Positions 23,620 to 33,230 are shown, counted from the first letter of the stretch. The stretch is 64,000 nt of DNA from Sulfurimicrobium sp963779055 (GCA_963779055.1 CAVZWN010000002.1:248001-312000), one strand, 5' to 3'. Translations and numbers: made by a program. Notes: a model not told the origin generated them from the letters alone.

Positions 23620-26313
23620 ATGAAAACACTGCTGCTGGTTGACGCCTCATCTTACCTTTATCGCGCATTCCATGCGCTGCCCGACTTGCGCAACCGGCAT
23701 AACGAGCCGACCGGGGCGATCTATGGCGTTCTCAACATGCTGCGCCGTCTGCATCAGGATTACCAGGCTGATTATAGCGCCTGCGTGTTCGACGCAAAAG
23801 GCAGGACCTTCCGCGACGACCTGTACCCAGACTACAAGGCCAACCGGCCATCCATGCCATCCGACCTGGCAGCCCAGATCGAGCCATTACACGACAGCAT
23901 CCGTGCGATGGGCTGGCCGTTGCTGGCAGTAGAGGGCGTCGAGGCCGACGACGTCATCGGCACGCTGGCACGGATAGGCGCCAAGGCCGGAATGCGCGTG
24001 ATCATCTCCACCGGGGACAAGGATATCGCACAACTGGTAAACAGCCACGTCAGCCTGATCAACACCATGTCCAACGAGGCGCTGGACGAAACCGGCGTAT
24101 CAGCCAAATTCGGCGTTCCGCCTGAGCGTATTGTGGATTACCTGACCCTGATCGGCGACAGCTCGGACAACGTGCCTGGCGTGGAAAAGGTCGGGCCCAA
24201 AACGGCGGTCAAGTGGCTGACGCAATACCAGACCCTGGACAATCTGGTGGAGCATGCCAGCGAGATCAATGGCGTCGTGGGCGAAAACCTGCGCAACACG
24301 CTGGACTGGCTGCCCAAGGCACGGGAGCTGCTCACTATCCGCTGCGATGTGCCTTTGCCGCTCCAGCTCGAAGAACTGACCGCCAGCCCACAGGACACCT
24401 CGCGTCTTGCAGAACTGTATGAACGCCTGGAATTCAAAACCTGGCTGAGGGAACTGCACGCCCGCGACAACGAAGAAACCGCGCCCGGCACCAGCAAACC
24501 ACCGGTTGAAGCATGTTATGAATGCATCCTCAGCGAGGAACAGCTGGAACAGTGGCTGAACCGGCTGGAGCAGGCGGAACTGGTCAGCGTGGACACCGAG
24601 ACCACCAGCCTCGATCCGATGCAGGCAAAGCTGGTGGGCATCTCCTTTGCCATTACGCCCCATGAGGCAGCCTATCTGCCTCTGGCGCATCATTATGCCG
24701 GCGCACCCCGGCAACTGGATTTTGAAAAAACGCTGCGGCGCCTCAAGCCGTGGCTGGAAAACCCGGACAGGTCCAAAGTAGGGCAAAATCTCAAGTACGA
24801 CAGCCATATTTTTGCCAACCACGGCATTGCCCTGCAGGGTATCGTCCATGACACCCTGCTGCAATCCTACGTTGTGGAAAGCCATAAGCCCCATGACATG
24901 GACTCCATGGCATCGCGCCACCTCGGCGTAAAAACCCTGACCTACGCTGAAGTTGCAGGGAAAGGCGCCAAACAGATCGGCTTCGAGGAAGTCGACCTCG
25001 ATACCGCCACCCGCTATGCGGCAGAAGACGCCGACATCACCCTGCAATTGCACCAGCACCTGTACCCCAAGATCAGCGCGGATGCCGGCCTGGAATACGT
25101 GTACCGGACCATCGAAGTGCCGGTTTCGCAAATTTTGTTTCACGTGGAACGCAATGGCGTGCTGATTGACAGCGCCCGGCTGGCGAAACAGAGCCAGGCG
25201 CTGGGGGAAAAACTCCTGAAGCTGGAGCAGGACGCCCATCAGCTTGCTGGCCAGCCGTTCAACCTCAACTCGCCGAAACAGGTTCAGGAGATTTTGTTTG
25301 GCCAGATGGGGCTGCCAGTAAAGAAAAAAACCCCGGGCGGCACGCCCTCTACCGACGAAGACGTCCTGCAGCAACTGGCCGAAGACTACCCGCTGCCGAA
25401 ACTGCTGCTGGAATACCGCGGCCTGGCCAAGCTCAAGTCAACCTATACCGACAAGTTGCCGCGCATGGTCAACCCGGCGACAGGAAGAGTGCACACCAGT
25501 TACAACCAGGCTGTCGCAGTCACTGGCCGGCTCTCCTCGACCGAGCCCAACCTGCAGAACATCCCGGTGCGCAGCGAAGAAGGGCGACGCATACGCGAAG
25601 CTTTCATCGCGCCGCCGGAGCATCGCATCCTCTCGGCGGACTACTCGCAGATCGAGCTCAGGATCATGGCCCACCTTTCGGGTGACAGGAACCTGCTACG
25701 CGCCTTTGCCGCAGGGGAAGACATTCACCGCGCCACGGCAGCAGAAATTTTTGCCTGCACCCCGCTCGAAATCACCCCGGAACAGCGCCGCTACGCCAAG
25801 GTGATCAACTTCGGGCTGATCTATGGCATGTCGGCCTTCGGCCTGGCGAGCCAGCTCGGCATCGAACGCAGCGCCGCGCAAGCCTACATGGACCGCTACT
25901 TCGCGCGCTATCCTGGCGTGGCCGATTACATGACGCGCACCCGTGACCTGGCAAAACAGCAGGGCTATGTGGAAACCGTATTTGGCCGGCGCCTGTGGCT
26001 GCCCGACATCAAGGGCGGCAACGGGCCCCGCCGCCAGGCAGCCGAACGTGCCGCCATCAATGCCCCGATGCAGGGCACGGCTGCCGACCTGATCAAGCTG
26101 GCCATGATCGCGGTACATAAGTGGCTGCAGGAAAACCGCATGAAAACCCTGCTGGTGATGCAGGTGCATGACGAACTGGTTCTGGAGGTACCGCTAGAAG
26201 AACTGGCCGCTGTACGGCGGGAGCTGCCCGGCTTGATGTGCAACGTCGCCACCCTTGCCGTGCCTCTGGTGGCGGAAGTGGGCGAGGGCGAAAATTGGGA
26301 ACAGGCGCACTAA
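23620..26313 (+). CDS. polA: DNA polymerase I
   Basis: An 897-residue enzyme for Okazaki fragment maturation and repair synthesis. The 5' nuclease domain comes first (LLVDASSYLYRAFHALP, EADDVIGTLA, ISTGDKDIAQLV). An intact 3'-5' proofreading domain follows (VSVDTETTSLD near residue 325; ADITLQLHQHL). The polymerase domain has motif A LSADYSQIELRIMAHLSGD, motif B RRYAKVINFGLIYGMSAFGL and motif C MQVHDELVLEVP. All catalytic aspartates are present, so it is a full three-activity enzyme. A parS-like palindrome lies inside it at 25136-25151. Confidence 0.98.
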   Translation: MKTLLLVDASSYLYRAFHALPDLRNRHNEPTGAIYGVLNMLRRLHQDYQADYSACVFDAKGRTFRDDLYPDYKANRPSMPSDLAAQIEPLHDSIRAMGWPLLAVEGVEADDVIGTLARIGAKAGMRVIISTGDKDIAQLVNSHVSLINTMSNEALDETGVSAKFGVPPERIVDYLTLIGDSSDNVPGVEKVGPKTAVKWLTQYQTLDNLVEHASEINGVVGENLRNTLDWLPKARELLTIRCDVPLPLQLEELTASPQDTSRLAELYERLEFKTWLRELHARDNEETAPGTSKPPVEACYECILSEEQLEQWLNRLEQAELVSVDTETTSLDPMQAKLVGISFAITPHEAAYLPLAHHYAGAPRQLDFEKTLRRLKPWLENPDRSKVGQNLKYDSHIFANHGIALQGIVHDTLLQSYVVESHKPHDMDSMASRHLGVKTLTYAEVAGKGAKQIGFEEVDLDTATRYAAEDADITLQLHQHLYPKISADAGLEYVYRTIEVPVSQILFHVERNGVLIDSARLAKQSQALGEKLLKLEQDAHQLAGQPFNLNSPKQVQEILFGQMGLPVKKKTPGGTPSTDEDVLQQLAEDYPLPKLLLEYRGLAKLKSTYTDKLPRMVNPATGRVHTSYNQAVAVTGRLSSTEPNLQNIPVRSEEGRRIREAFIAPPEHRILSADYSQIELRIMAHLSGDRNLLRAFAAGEDIHRATAAEIFACTPLEITPEQRRYAKVINFGLIYGMSAFGLASQLGIERSAAQAYMDRYFARYPGVADYMTRTRDLAKQQGYVETVFGRRLWLPDIKGGNGPRRQAAERAAINAPMQGTAADLIKLAMIAVHKWLQENRMKTLLVMQVHDELVLEVPLEELAAVRRELPGLMCNVATLAVPLVAEVGEGENWEQAH
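25136..25151. promoter_or_regulatory. parS-like ParB site inside polA
   Basis: TGTTTCACGTGGAACG fits the parS core GTTnCACGTGnAAC exactly. It encodes L-F-H-V-E-R in polA, so the match could partly reflect protein constraint. Codon choice at several degenerate positions also fits parS. Confidence 0.5.
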
Positions 26314-26341
26314 ATCCCCTATTCCGCGCCCAGCCCCTTCG

Positions 26342-27799
26342 CTATTTGCGCCAGAAGGCCGGGGTAAAGAGAATCAGCAAAGTAAACAATTCCAGCCGAC
26401 CCAGCAGCATGGTAAACGTACAGACCCAGGTCTGGAAATCCGTCAATACCGCATAGTTCGCCGCTGGCCCCACCTGGTTCAGGCCCGGCCCGGTGTTATT
26501 GATCATGGCCACAATGGCTGAAAAAGCCGTGATCACATCCAACCCTGTGGCCGTCATGATCAGCGTCAGGGAAACAATGCTCGCCACATAGATAAAGAGA
26601 AACGCCAGTACCGCATAAATAATCTTGTTTGGCACCACCAGACCGCCAAGCTTGGTGGGCATGACGCCATTAGGGTGCAGCAGTTTTTTCATTTCACGAT
26701 ACACCTGCTTGTACAGGATCTGGGCACGAATCATTTTGATGCCGCCGCCAGTGGAGCCGGAACTGGAAGCAAAGCTGCACAGAAAGAGCATCCACAGCGG
26801 CGCAAAAGCCGGCCATAAGTTGTAATCTGTATTTGCAAAGCCGGTCGTGGTCGCGATAGACACGGTATTGAAAGCGGCGAAACGCAACGCCGTCACAAAA
26901 TCCGGATATACGCCCATCAGTTGCAGATAGGCGGCCAGACCTACCACGCTCGCAATTATCACGCCCAGAAACAGTCGGGCTTCAGGATCATGGCGATAGG
27001 GCGCGAAGCTTTTGCTCCGCCAGACCATGAAATGAGAAGCGAAGTTAATGCCGGCTATCAGCATGAACACGATGGTTACAGACTCGATCAAGGGAGAGTC
27101 AAAATAGCCAAAACTGGCATCATGAGAAGAAAATCCACCCAGGCCCATGGTAGAAAAAGCGTGAATGACGGCGTCGAACCAGCTCATTCCGGCCCAGCGG
27201 AAAGCAAGCATGCAGGCCAACGTAATGCCGGCATAAACCAGCCACAACCCCTTGGCCGTTTCGGTAATGCGCGGCGTAAGCTGGCTATCCTTCATCGGCC
27301 CCGGTGTCTCTGCCTTGTAGAGCTGGCGGCCACCAATACCAAGGAGCGGGAGCACGGCCACGGCCAGCACGATCAGCCCCATGCCGCCCAGCCAGACCAG
27401 TTCGGTACGCCAGAAATTGATCGAAGGCGGCAGGCTGTCAAGGCCCGACAGCACCGACGCCCCGCTGGTAGTCAGCCCGGAAATGGTTTCAAAATAGGCA
27501 TCGGTAAAGCTCAGTCCGGGCAGGTAAACCATCAGGGGAATCGTAGCGAAGGCGGCCAGGGAAGACCAGATCAAGACCACCAGAAGAAAGCCGTCGCGGA
27601 TTTTAAGCTCGCGCCGGGCATGCCGCGTCGCCCACCAGGTCAGCAAGCCGACAACAAATGTCACGGCAATGGCCTCATCATAAGCCGCCATCGCACCATC
27701 CTGGAGCCACCAGGAAAGTGCCAGGGGCGCCAGCATGGTCAGGCTGAACAGCATGATCACCATGCCCAGCACATGCGCAATAGGGAAGAACCGGTTCAT
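26342..27799 (-). CDS. trkH: TrkH family potassium uptake membrane subunit
   Basis: A 485-residue inner-membrane K+ translocator with four pore-loop repeats. Filter-like loops include ISGLTTSGASVLSGLD, the FSTMGLGGFSSHDAS loop, STATTTGFANTDYN-type and MINNTGPGLNQVG. The FASSSGSTGGGIKMIRAQ segment in the middle of repeat C is diagnostic of TrkH/KtrB. It starts on the last base of the trkA stop (TGATG), so it is translationally coupled to its regulatory partner. The two together form a Trk system. Confidence 0.95.
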   Translation of the reverse strand: MNRFFPIAHVLGMVIMLFSLTMLAPLALSWWLQDGAMAAYDEAIAVTFVVGLLTWWATRHARRELKIRDGFLLVVLIWSSLAAFATIPLMVYLPGLSFTDAYFETISGLTTSGASVLSGLDSLPPSINFWRTELVWLGGMGLIVLAVAVLPLLGIGGRQLYKAETPGPMKDSQLTPRITETAKGLWLVYAGITLACMLAFRWAGMSWFDAVIHAFSTMGLGGFSSHDASFGYFDSPLIESVTIVFMLIAGINFASHFMVWRSKSFAPYRHDPEARLFLGVIIASVVGLAAYLQLMGVYPDFVTALRFAAFNTVSIATTTGFANTDYNLWPAFAPLWMLFLCSFASSSGSTGGGIKMIRAQILYKQVYREMKKLLHPNGVMPTKLGGLVVPNKIIYAVLAFLFIYVASIVSLTLIMTATGLDVITAFSAIVAMINNTGPGLNQVGPAANYAVLTDFQTWVCTFTMLLGRLELFTLLILFTPAFWRK

Positions 27800-29175
27800 C
27801 AGAAGAACCCGATATCGACCTGGAACAGTTTCTCGACCTTGGAAATCATCTTCTTGTTGATCACGAACAGAATGACATGATCCTCGCTCTCAATGACCGT
27901 ATCGTGGTGCGCGATGATGACCTGGTCTCCGCGCACGATGGCGCCGATCGTAGCGCCACGCGGCAGATCGATTTCCTCGATACTTTTGCCCACCACCCTG
28001 GAGGTCCTGGCGTCGCCATGGGCAATCGCTTCCAGAGCCTCTGCAGCACCGCGCCGCAAGGAATGCACCACCGCCATGTCGCCGCGCCGCACGTGAGCCA
28101 GCAGACTGCCTATAGTGGCCTGGGCAGGGGAGATGGCAATGTCGATACGGCCGCTTTCCACCAGGTCCACATAGGCGCTGCGGTTGATCAGGGCGATGAC
28201 CTTGCGCGCGCCCATACGCTTGGCGAGCAGGGCTGCCATGATATTGGTCTCGTCATCATTGGTGAGCGCGCAGAAAACATCCATATCCTCGACGTTCTCG
28301 GCTTGCAGCAGGTCCGGGTCGGTCGCGCTGCCGAGCAGGACCAGGGTGCTATTGAGCTCGGCGGCAAGGCGCTCGCTATTTTTCTTGTTGTGATCAATCA
28401 GCTTGACCTGGTAACGCTGCTCCAGGCTCTGGGCCAGCCGCCGGCCAATATTGCCCCCCCCCGCAATCATCACCCGTTTTGCTGCCTTGTCCAGCTGACG
28501 CATTTCACGCATGACCACACGGATGTTTTCCGCCGCAGCAACGAAAAACACTTCATCTTCGGTTTCGATAACCGTGGTGCCTTCCGGAATAATGGGACGA
28601 TCCTTGCGAAAAATCGCCGCCACGCGCGTATCAATGTGCGGCATATGTTCACGCAGGTACTGCAACTCGTGGCCGACCAGCGGTCCGCCGTGAAAGGCCT
28701 TGACCGCGCCCAGCTTCACCCTGCCTTCGGCAAAATCCAGCACCTGCAGCGCTTCCGGATATTCGATCAGCTTGTAAATATAATCCGTCAGCACCTCTTC
28801 CGGGCTGATGATGTAATCCACGGCAAAATTCTCCGCAGAACAAATACTTTCCTTATGCTGAAGATAATCAGCACAGCGGATACGCGCTATTTTTGTGGGG
28901 GTATTGAACAGTGTCGCAGCCAGCTTGCATGCCACCAAATTGGTTTCGTCGCTTTGCGTCACGGCCAGCAACATATCGGCGTCTTCGATACCCGCCTGAC
29001 GCAACACCGAAGGATGAGAAGCAAAGCCATGCACGGTGCGCAAATCGAAACGGTCCTGCAGATTCTGCAGCTTGGCTGCATCGATATCCACGACCGTAAT
29101 ATCATTGGACTCCCGCACCAGGTTTTCAGCTACAGAGGCGCCTACCTGGCCGGCACCAAGAATCACGATTTTCAC
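27799..29175 (-). CDS. trkA: Trk system potassium transporter TrkA
   Basis: A 458-residue cytoplasmic regulatory subunit that gates TrkH in response to nucleotides. It has two RCK modules, each with a Rossmann NAD(H)-binding motif: ILGAGQVGASVAENL (residues 4-18) and MIAGGGNIGRRLAQSL (about 235), each followed by a TrkA_C domain. Length is standard. A run of nine C on the plus strand (28454-28462) encodes the second glycine motif and could be prone to slippage. It lies downstream of the NtrY/NtrX-like pair. Confidence 0.96.
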   Translation of the reverse strand: MKIVILGAGQVGASVAENLVRESNDITVVDIDAAKLQNLQDRFDLRTVHGFASHPSVLRQAGIEDADMLLAVTQSDETNLVACKLAATLFNTPTKIARIRCADYLQHKESICSAENFAVDYIISPEEVLTDYIYKLIEYPEALQVLDFAEGRVKLGAVKAFHGGPLVGHELQYLREHMPHIDTRVAAIFRKDRPIIPEGTTVIETEDEVFFVAAAENIRVVMREMRQLDKAAKRVMIAGGGNIGRRLAQSLEQRYQVKLIDHNKKNSERLAAELNSTLVLLGSATDPDLLQAENVEDMDVFCALTNDDETNIMAALLAKRMGARKVIALINRSAYVDLVESGRIDIAISPAQATIGSLLAHVRRGDMAVVHSLRRGAAEALEAIAHGDARTSRVVGKSIEEIDLPRGATIGAIVRGDQVIIAHHDTVIESEDHVILFVINKKMISKVEKLFQVDIGFF

Positions 29176-29245
29176 TTGTGGAATACCCGGGGAGAGGGGA
29201 AAAGAGGGATTTTAAGCTTTTCGCAACAGCACTGCCAGCAGCTTG

Positions 29246-30508
29246 CTACTCCTTGCGGGAAAACTTCACCCCCAACTGCTTCAGCTTGCGGTACAGGTGG
29301 GTGCGCTCAAGACCGACATTCTCCGCCACGCGGCTCATATTGCCCCCCGCCTTGGCGATATGGTGCTCGAAATAGGCACGCTCGAAAATATCGCGCACTT
29401 CACGCAAAGGCATATCCAGCGGCAAGCCAAGCGATGCCTCGGGCGCTTCGGGAGAACCGAACTGGGCCAGCACCCGGGTTACGTCCTGGGGCGAAATTTC
29501 CTCATGGAGGCTGGTCAGGGCCAGCGTTTTCACCACATTATTGAGCTGCGCCAGGTTGCCAGGCCAATTCTCGTTACGCAAAGAATTCAGTGCTGCAATG
29601 CTGAAATGGCGTGGCGGGGCTTCTTTTGACTCAACATAATTTGCCAGAATACGGTTGGCCAGGTCGGGGATATCCTCGCGATGCTCGCGCAAGGAGGGCA
29701 GGCTCAGGGTCAAACCGCTTAAACTCTGGTACAGCCCCGCATCAAAAACAGCCTGCTCCACCAATCCAGGCAAAACATCGCTCGCTGCACAGACCAGGCG
29801 CACATTGTTTTTTTCCAGTTTGCCCAATACGAACATCAGGCCCTTCTGTTCCTGTTTGCTGAGCGCAGCAATTTCAGCCATGAACAGCAAGCCATCGCGA
29901 GCCTGGGATAGCATTTCCAGCGGATCATTCGTCAGCCAGGCCGTCGTTTCAGGCGCCACGAAGGGCGTATTGGGCCGATGCAGAAAACGTGCACACAACT
30001 CTGCACCGCCCCCTCTTTCTGTCAGGAGCAGCAGGGGCGCGCCAAGATTCGCCACCTGTTCGAGCCGTTGCTCAAGCTCAAGAACCACTGCGCTCTTGCC
30101 CAGGCTCGACAAGCCCGGGCCACGATGAACCTCGGCTTCGCCACGAGTCAGGGCGCGCTTGACCGTAGCCAGCAGTTTCTGCAACGCAATCGGTTTCTCG
30201 AGGAAATCAAACGCACCGATTCGCGTCGCCTCGACTGCGGTATCTATCGTCCCATGGCCCGACATCATCACCACCGGCATGGTGAGCAAACCGGAACTGG
30301 CCCACTCCTTGAGCAGGGTAATTCCATCACTGTCCGGCATCCAGATATCAAGCAGCACCAGCTCGGGGCGGCCTTGAGCACGAATCTCGCGTGCCACCGT
30401 GGCATTTTCCGCCAGCTTGACCAGATAGCCCTCGTCTTCCAGGATTTCTCGCAACAATTCGCGGATTCCCGCCTCGTCATCCACCACCAGAATCTGATTG
30501 GTGTTCAT
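29246..30508 (-). CDS. NtrX-like response regulator with degenerate AAA+ domain
   Basis: A 420-residue three-domain regulator. The receiver domain (1-120) is intact: acidic D10-D11, phospho-acceptor D54 in LVLLDIWMPD and lysine in FDFLEKPI. The central region aligns with sigma-54 activators but has lost their motifs. The Walker A position reads LLLLTERGGGAELCARFLH instead of GESGTGKE, no GAFTGA loop is present, and the Walker B position reads GLLFMAEIAALS rather than LFLDEI. Later segments (LREHREDIPDLANRIL, ENWPGNLAQLNNVV) are kept. The C-terminal Fis-type helix-turn-helix is intact (MSRVAENVGLERTHLYRKLKQLG). It probably cannot hydrolyse ATP or activate sigma-54, and may act as a DNA-binding repressor or sigma-70 regulator. 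It starts directly after the ntrY-like stop. Confidence 0.9.
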   Translation of the reverse strand: MNTNQILVVDDEAGIRELLREILEDEGYLVKLAENATVAREIRAQGRPELVLLDIWMPDSDGITLLKEWASSGLLTMPVVMMSGHGTIDTAVEATRIGAFDFLEKPIALQKLLATVKRALTRGEAEVHRGPGLSSLGKSAVVLELEQRLEQVANLGAPLLLLTERGGGAELCARFLHRPNTPFVAPETTAWLTNDPLEMLSQARDGLLFMAEIAALSKQEQKGLMFVLGKLEKNNVRLVCAASDVLPGLVEQAVFDAGLYQSLSGLTLSLPSLREHREDIPDLANRILANYVESKEAPPRHFSIAALNSLRNENWPGNLAQLNNVVKTLALTSLHEEISPQDVTRVLAQFGSPEAPEASLGLPLDMPLREVRDIFERAYFEHHIAKAGGNMSRVAENVGLERTHLYRKLKQLGVKFSRKE

Positions 30509-32638
30509 TTAGCTTACCTCTCCTGCACATGGCAACTGGATGCACACCCGCGCCCCGTGCGGCTCAATATTCTGTGCCAGTATCCGGCCATGATGCTCAT
30601 CCACAATTTTCTTCACGATCGCCAGACCCAGCCCGGTTCCCTTCTGCTTGGTGGTCACATAGGGTTCGAACAGCCGGCCCATAAGCGCTTCCGGAAACCC
30701 CTTGCCATTGTCCTCTATCGACCAGCGCACCGAAGCGCCTTCCATCCGTTCGGTACGCACCCTGATTTCGGCCTGAGGCACGTCAGCCAGAGCATCCTCG
30801 GCATTACGCATCAGATTATGCATGACCTGTCTCAGCAGGGCCGCATCCCCGCTCACCACAGGTAAATCAGACGCCAGTGCAACTTCAATATGTACACCCG
30901 AGGACTCATAAAGTGTGAGCACCTCCCGCACCAGCTGATTCAAGTCCAGACGAGCTAGATTGAGCTGGGGTGAACGCGCATATTCGGCAAAAGCATCCAC
31001 CATGCTCTTCAGCGCCGCCACCTGATTCACGATCGTATGCGTGGAACGGGACAGCACTTCGGCATCGCTTTGATTCAGCTTGTCTGCCAGCTTGCGCTCC
31101 AGACGCTCGGCGGAAAGCTGGATCGGCGTCAGGGGGTTTTTGATCTCATGTGCCAGACGTCGAGCCACCTCACCCCATGCTGCATCGCGCTGGGCCTGCA
31201 GAAGATGAGTAATATCGTCGAAAACAACGACATAACCATTATCCACCGCGCCTGGCAGACGGGTGCCGCGCACCAGCAGAACCTGATTGCCGGAACTGCC
31301 GGAAAACTCCATCTGTTGCTGCCACTCCGTACTACCGGAAGCGTCGAAATACTGGTCAATTGCATGCGCCAGGGGTTGCAAAAGGATGTCGCGGCTCCCC
31401 CAGGAGAGCAGTGGTAAACCACGCATGACACTCAAATCCGAACCCAGTATCTCACCTGCTCGCGGGTTGGCGCCTCGCAGATGCATTTTTTCATCAAAGG
31501 TCAGCACCCCGGAGGAAAGATGCGCCAGGATGCTTTCAAGGTAAATCTTCGCCGCCTCAAGCTGCTGCTGCTTTTTTTCCACCGCCGCGCTTGCATCCGC
31601 CAGCTGACGAGTCATACGGTTGAAAGAAAGAGTCAGGGCGCCCAGTTCATCGCGACTTTGCACCGGGTTGATCTGGGTAAAATCCCCCTTGGCAATGGCG
31701 CGCGTACTTTCCGCCAGCAGACCCAAGGGCGCGGATAATTTCTGCGACAACACAAAAGCCAGAGCAATAGCCGAAAGCAACGCCAGCAACAAGGTCAGCG
31801 TCAGGGTCATGCCATAAATACGCTTCAGCCCGAGGCGCGAATAAGTAAGCTCCTGATAGTCGCGATATACCGCCTGCACCGTTTCCGCATCACTGGCCAG
31901 TCGTTTGGGCACTGGCTGCAATAGCTGCAGAATGCGCATATCCTCGCTCAGGGTAAGCACATTGACGGGTAGCACCACACGCAAATACAACCCCTTGCCG
32001 GCAATCGGTTCAATCACGCTGAAAGGTTGCTGCTGGCGCACCTGGCGCATAACGGAGGCGCTGGGTATGTCGGGCAGGAAGCTGGCATTTTCACCCCCGG
32101 AAATAGCCAGCACCTTGCCGCGCGAACTGAACAGCGCCGCCTCTTGCACCCCAACCTGTTCGCGCAGGCGGTTGAGCTGGGTCAGGTGTTCGCTGACCGG
32201 GTCATCCGCCAGCGCCAGCGCCATCACTTCGCCCTTTCTCACCAAATCCTGAAGCAGATTCTCCAGCGCGCTCTGGCCCAGGCTCAGGCCGCCCTCGAGG
32301 GCATTGTCCACGCGCACATCAAACCAGGATTCAATACTCTTGTTGAGGAACTGCACCGACACGCCATACACCAGCGCGCCAGGCAAAAGCGCCATAAGCG
32401 CAAACATCCATAACAGGCGGAGGGTCAGCTTGGTACCGAAGACGCGCTGCTTGAGCTTCTTCCACAACACCCACAGCTGGTAGCCGACAAGCCCCATCAA
32501 CGCCACCGCAACACCGAGGTTCAAAACCAGCAGCAGGGTGTAATTCTGGGAAAAGGCAGCGGTGTTACTGCTGGCACGGGAAAGCAGAAACAGCAGTACC
32601 GTGCCTAGCGCAACCGCCAGGAATACTACGTATTTCAT
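30509..32638 (-). CDS. NtrY-like sensor histidine kinase
   Basis: A 709-residue membrane kinase. The N-terminus has paired hydrophobic helices before residue 100, then an extracytoplasmic sensor segment to about 280, another helix (MTLTLTLLLALLSAIALAFVL), and a HAMP domain (SAPLGLLAESTRAIAKGDF). A PAS-like region (LESILAHLSSGVLTFDEKMHL) precedes the HisKA H-box RRLAHEIKNPLTPIQLSAERL, with the phospho-acceptor near H497. The ATPase domain has N (LMRNAEDAL), G1 (DNGKGFP) and G2 (KGTGLGLAIVKK) boxes. It is the likely partner of the NtrX-like regulator immediately downstream. The stimulus is unknown; neighbouring trk genes suggest but do not prove a link to ion or envelope stress. Confidence 0.93.
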   Translation of the reverse strand: MKYVVFLAVALGTVLLFLLSRASSNTAAFSQNYTLLLVLNLGVAVALMGLVGYQLWVLWKKLKQRVFGTKLTLRLLWMFALMALLPGALVYGVSVQFLNKSIESWFDVRVDNALEGGLSLGQSALENLLQDLVRKGEVMALALADDPVSEHLTQLNRLREQVGVQEAALFSSRGKVLAISGGENASFLPDIPSASVMRQVRQQQPFSVIEPIAGKGLYLRVVLPVNVLTLSEDMRILQLLQPVPKRLASDAETVQAVYRDYQELTYSRLGLKRIYGMTLTLTLLLALLSAIALAFVLSQKLSAPLGLLAESTRAIAKGDFTQINPVQSRDELGALTLSFNRMTRQLADASAAVEKKQQQLEAAKIYLESILAHLSSGVLTFDEKMHLRGANPRAGEILGSDLSVMRGLPLLSWGSRDILLQPLAHAIDQYFDASGSTEWQQQMEFSGSSGNQVLLVRGTRLPGAVDNGYVVVFDDITHLLQAQRDAAWGEVARRLAHEIKNPLTPIQLSAERLERKLADKLNQSDAEVLSRSTHTIVNQVAALKSMVDAFAEYARSPQLNLARLDLNQLVREVLTLYESSGVHIEVALASDLPVVSGDAALLRQVMHNLMRNAEDALADVPQAEIRVRTERMEGASVRWSIEDNGKGFPEALMGRLFEPYVTTKQKGTGLGLAIVKKIVDEHHGRILAQNIEPHGARVCIQLPCAGEVS

Positions 32639-32645
32639 CTATAAT

Positions 32646-33230
32646 TCAAGGCGTTAATGTCCACACGAACCATTCCGACTCCAGGTTCCAGTCCTTGGAT
32701 GCAAGCGCATTTACTTGCAGCGGTTTGGGTAATTGGGACGCATCCAGCTTCATGCGCAGCCGTGCTTCGTAACTGTAACGCTTTCTGAGCTGGGCCCGCT
32801 CCACCACTCGCCACTCCTGGATATGGCCCAGCTCACTCTTGAGTTCGGCCAGAGAAGCAAAACTCTTTTGCTGCTCCTGTTGCTGCAGCCGGTATTGTTT
32901 GGTCAAGGCATGATAGCTGATGCGCAACGGGCGCTGGGCACTGGAAAGGTTCTCATCCAGCCAGTACCAGCGCGGGCGATTAAGCTCGAACTCAACTATA
33001 AAGTTGAGCGGAACGCCCTTGTTCAGGGCATCTTCAACCGCCTGGCTGAAATTCAGCTCAAAATCTGCCTTGAGCTGGTAAACCTCATCCACCATCTCCA
33101 GCTCTGCAGTCTTGACCTGAATCCCGGTTTCCGCCCGAACGCCAGCCGCCATGCATAACAGCAGCACGACCAGAAAACGCAGAAAGCTATTTTTTGGTGA
33201 TAAGTGCGTAATAAAAGCCATCATGTTCAT
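32646..33230 (-). CDS. DUF4390 family exported protein
   Basis: A roughly 194-residue protein with a hydrophobic signal segment (FLRFLVVLLLCMAAGVRA) and a DUF4390 domain (VKTAELEMVDEVYQLKADFELNFSQAVEDALNKGVPLNFIVEFEL). Function unknown; the family commonly sits between rsmB and the NtrY-like kinase. Three in-frame ATGs (33230, 33224, 33221) are possible starts, all inside the 3' end of rsmB, so translation is probably coupled to rsmB. The much longer frame reaching 33569 is the rsmB shadow and is not used. Confidence 0.85.
   Translation of the reverse strand: MNMMAFITHLSPKNSFLRFLVVLLLCMAAGVRAETGIQVKTAELEMVDEVYQLKADFELNFSQAVEDALNKGVPLNFIVEFELNRPRWYWLDENLSSAQRPLRISYHALTKQYRLQQQEQQKSFASLAELKSELGHIQEWRVVERAQLRKRYSYEARLRMKLDASQLPKPLQVNALASKDWNLESEWFVWTLTP

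Noticed and set aside
24100..25374. 424-codon open frame opposite polA
   Set aside because: polA is complete and carries all motifs; the antisense product shows no known fold.
27877..29544. 555-codon open frame opposite trkA
   Set aside because: Shadow of trkA and the end of the NtrX-like gene; no domain, no ribosome site.
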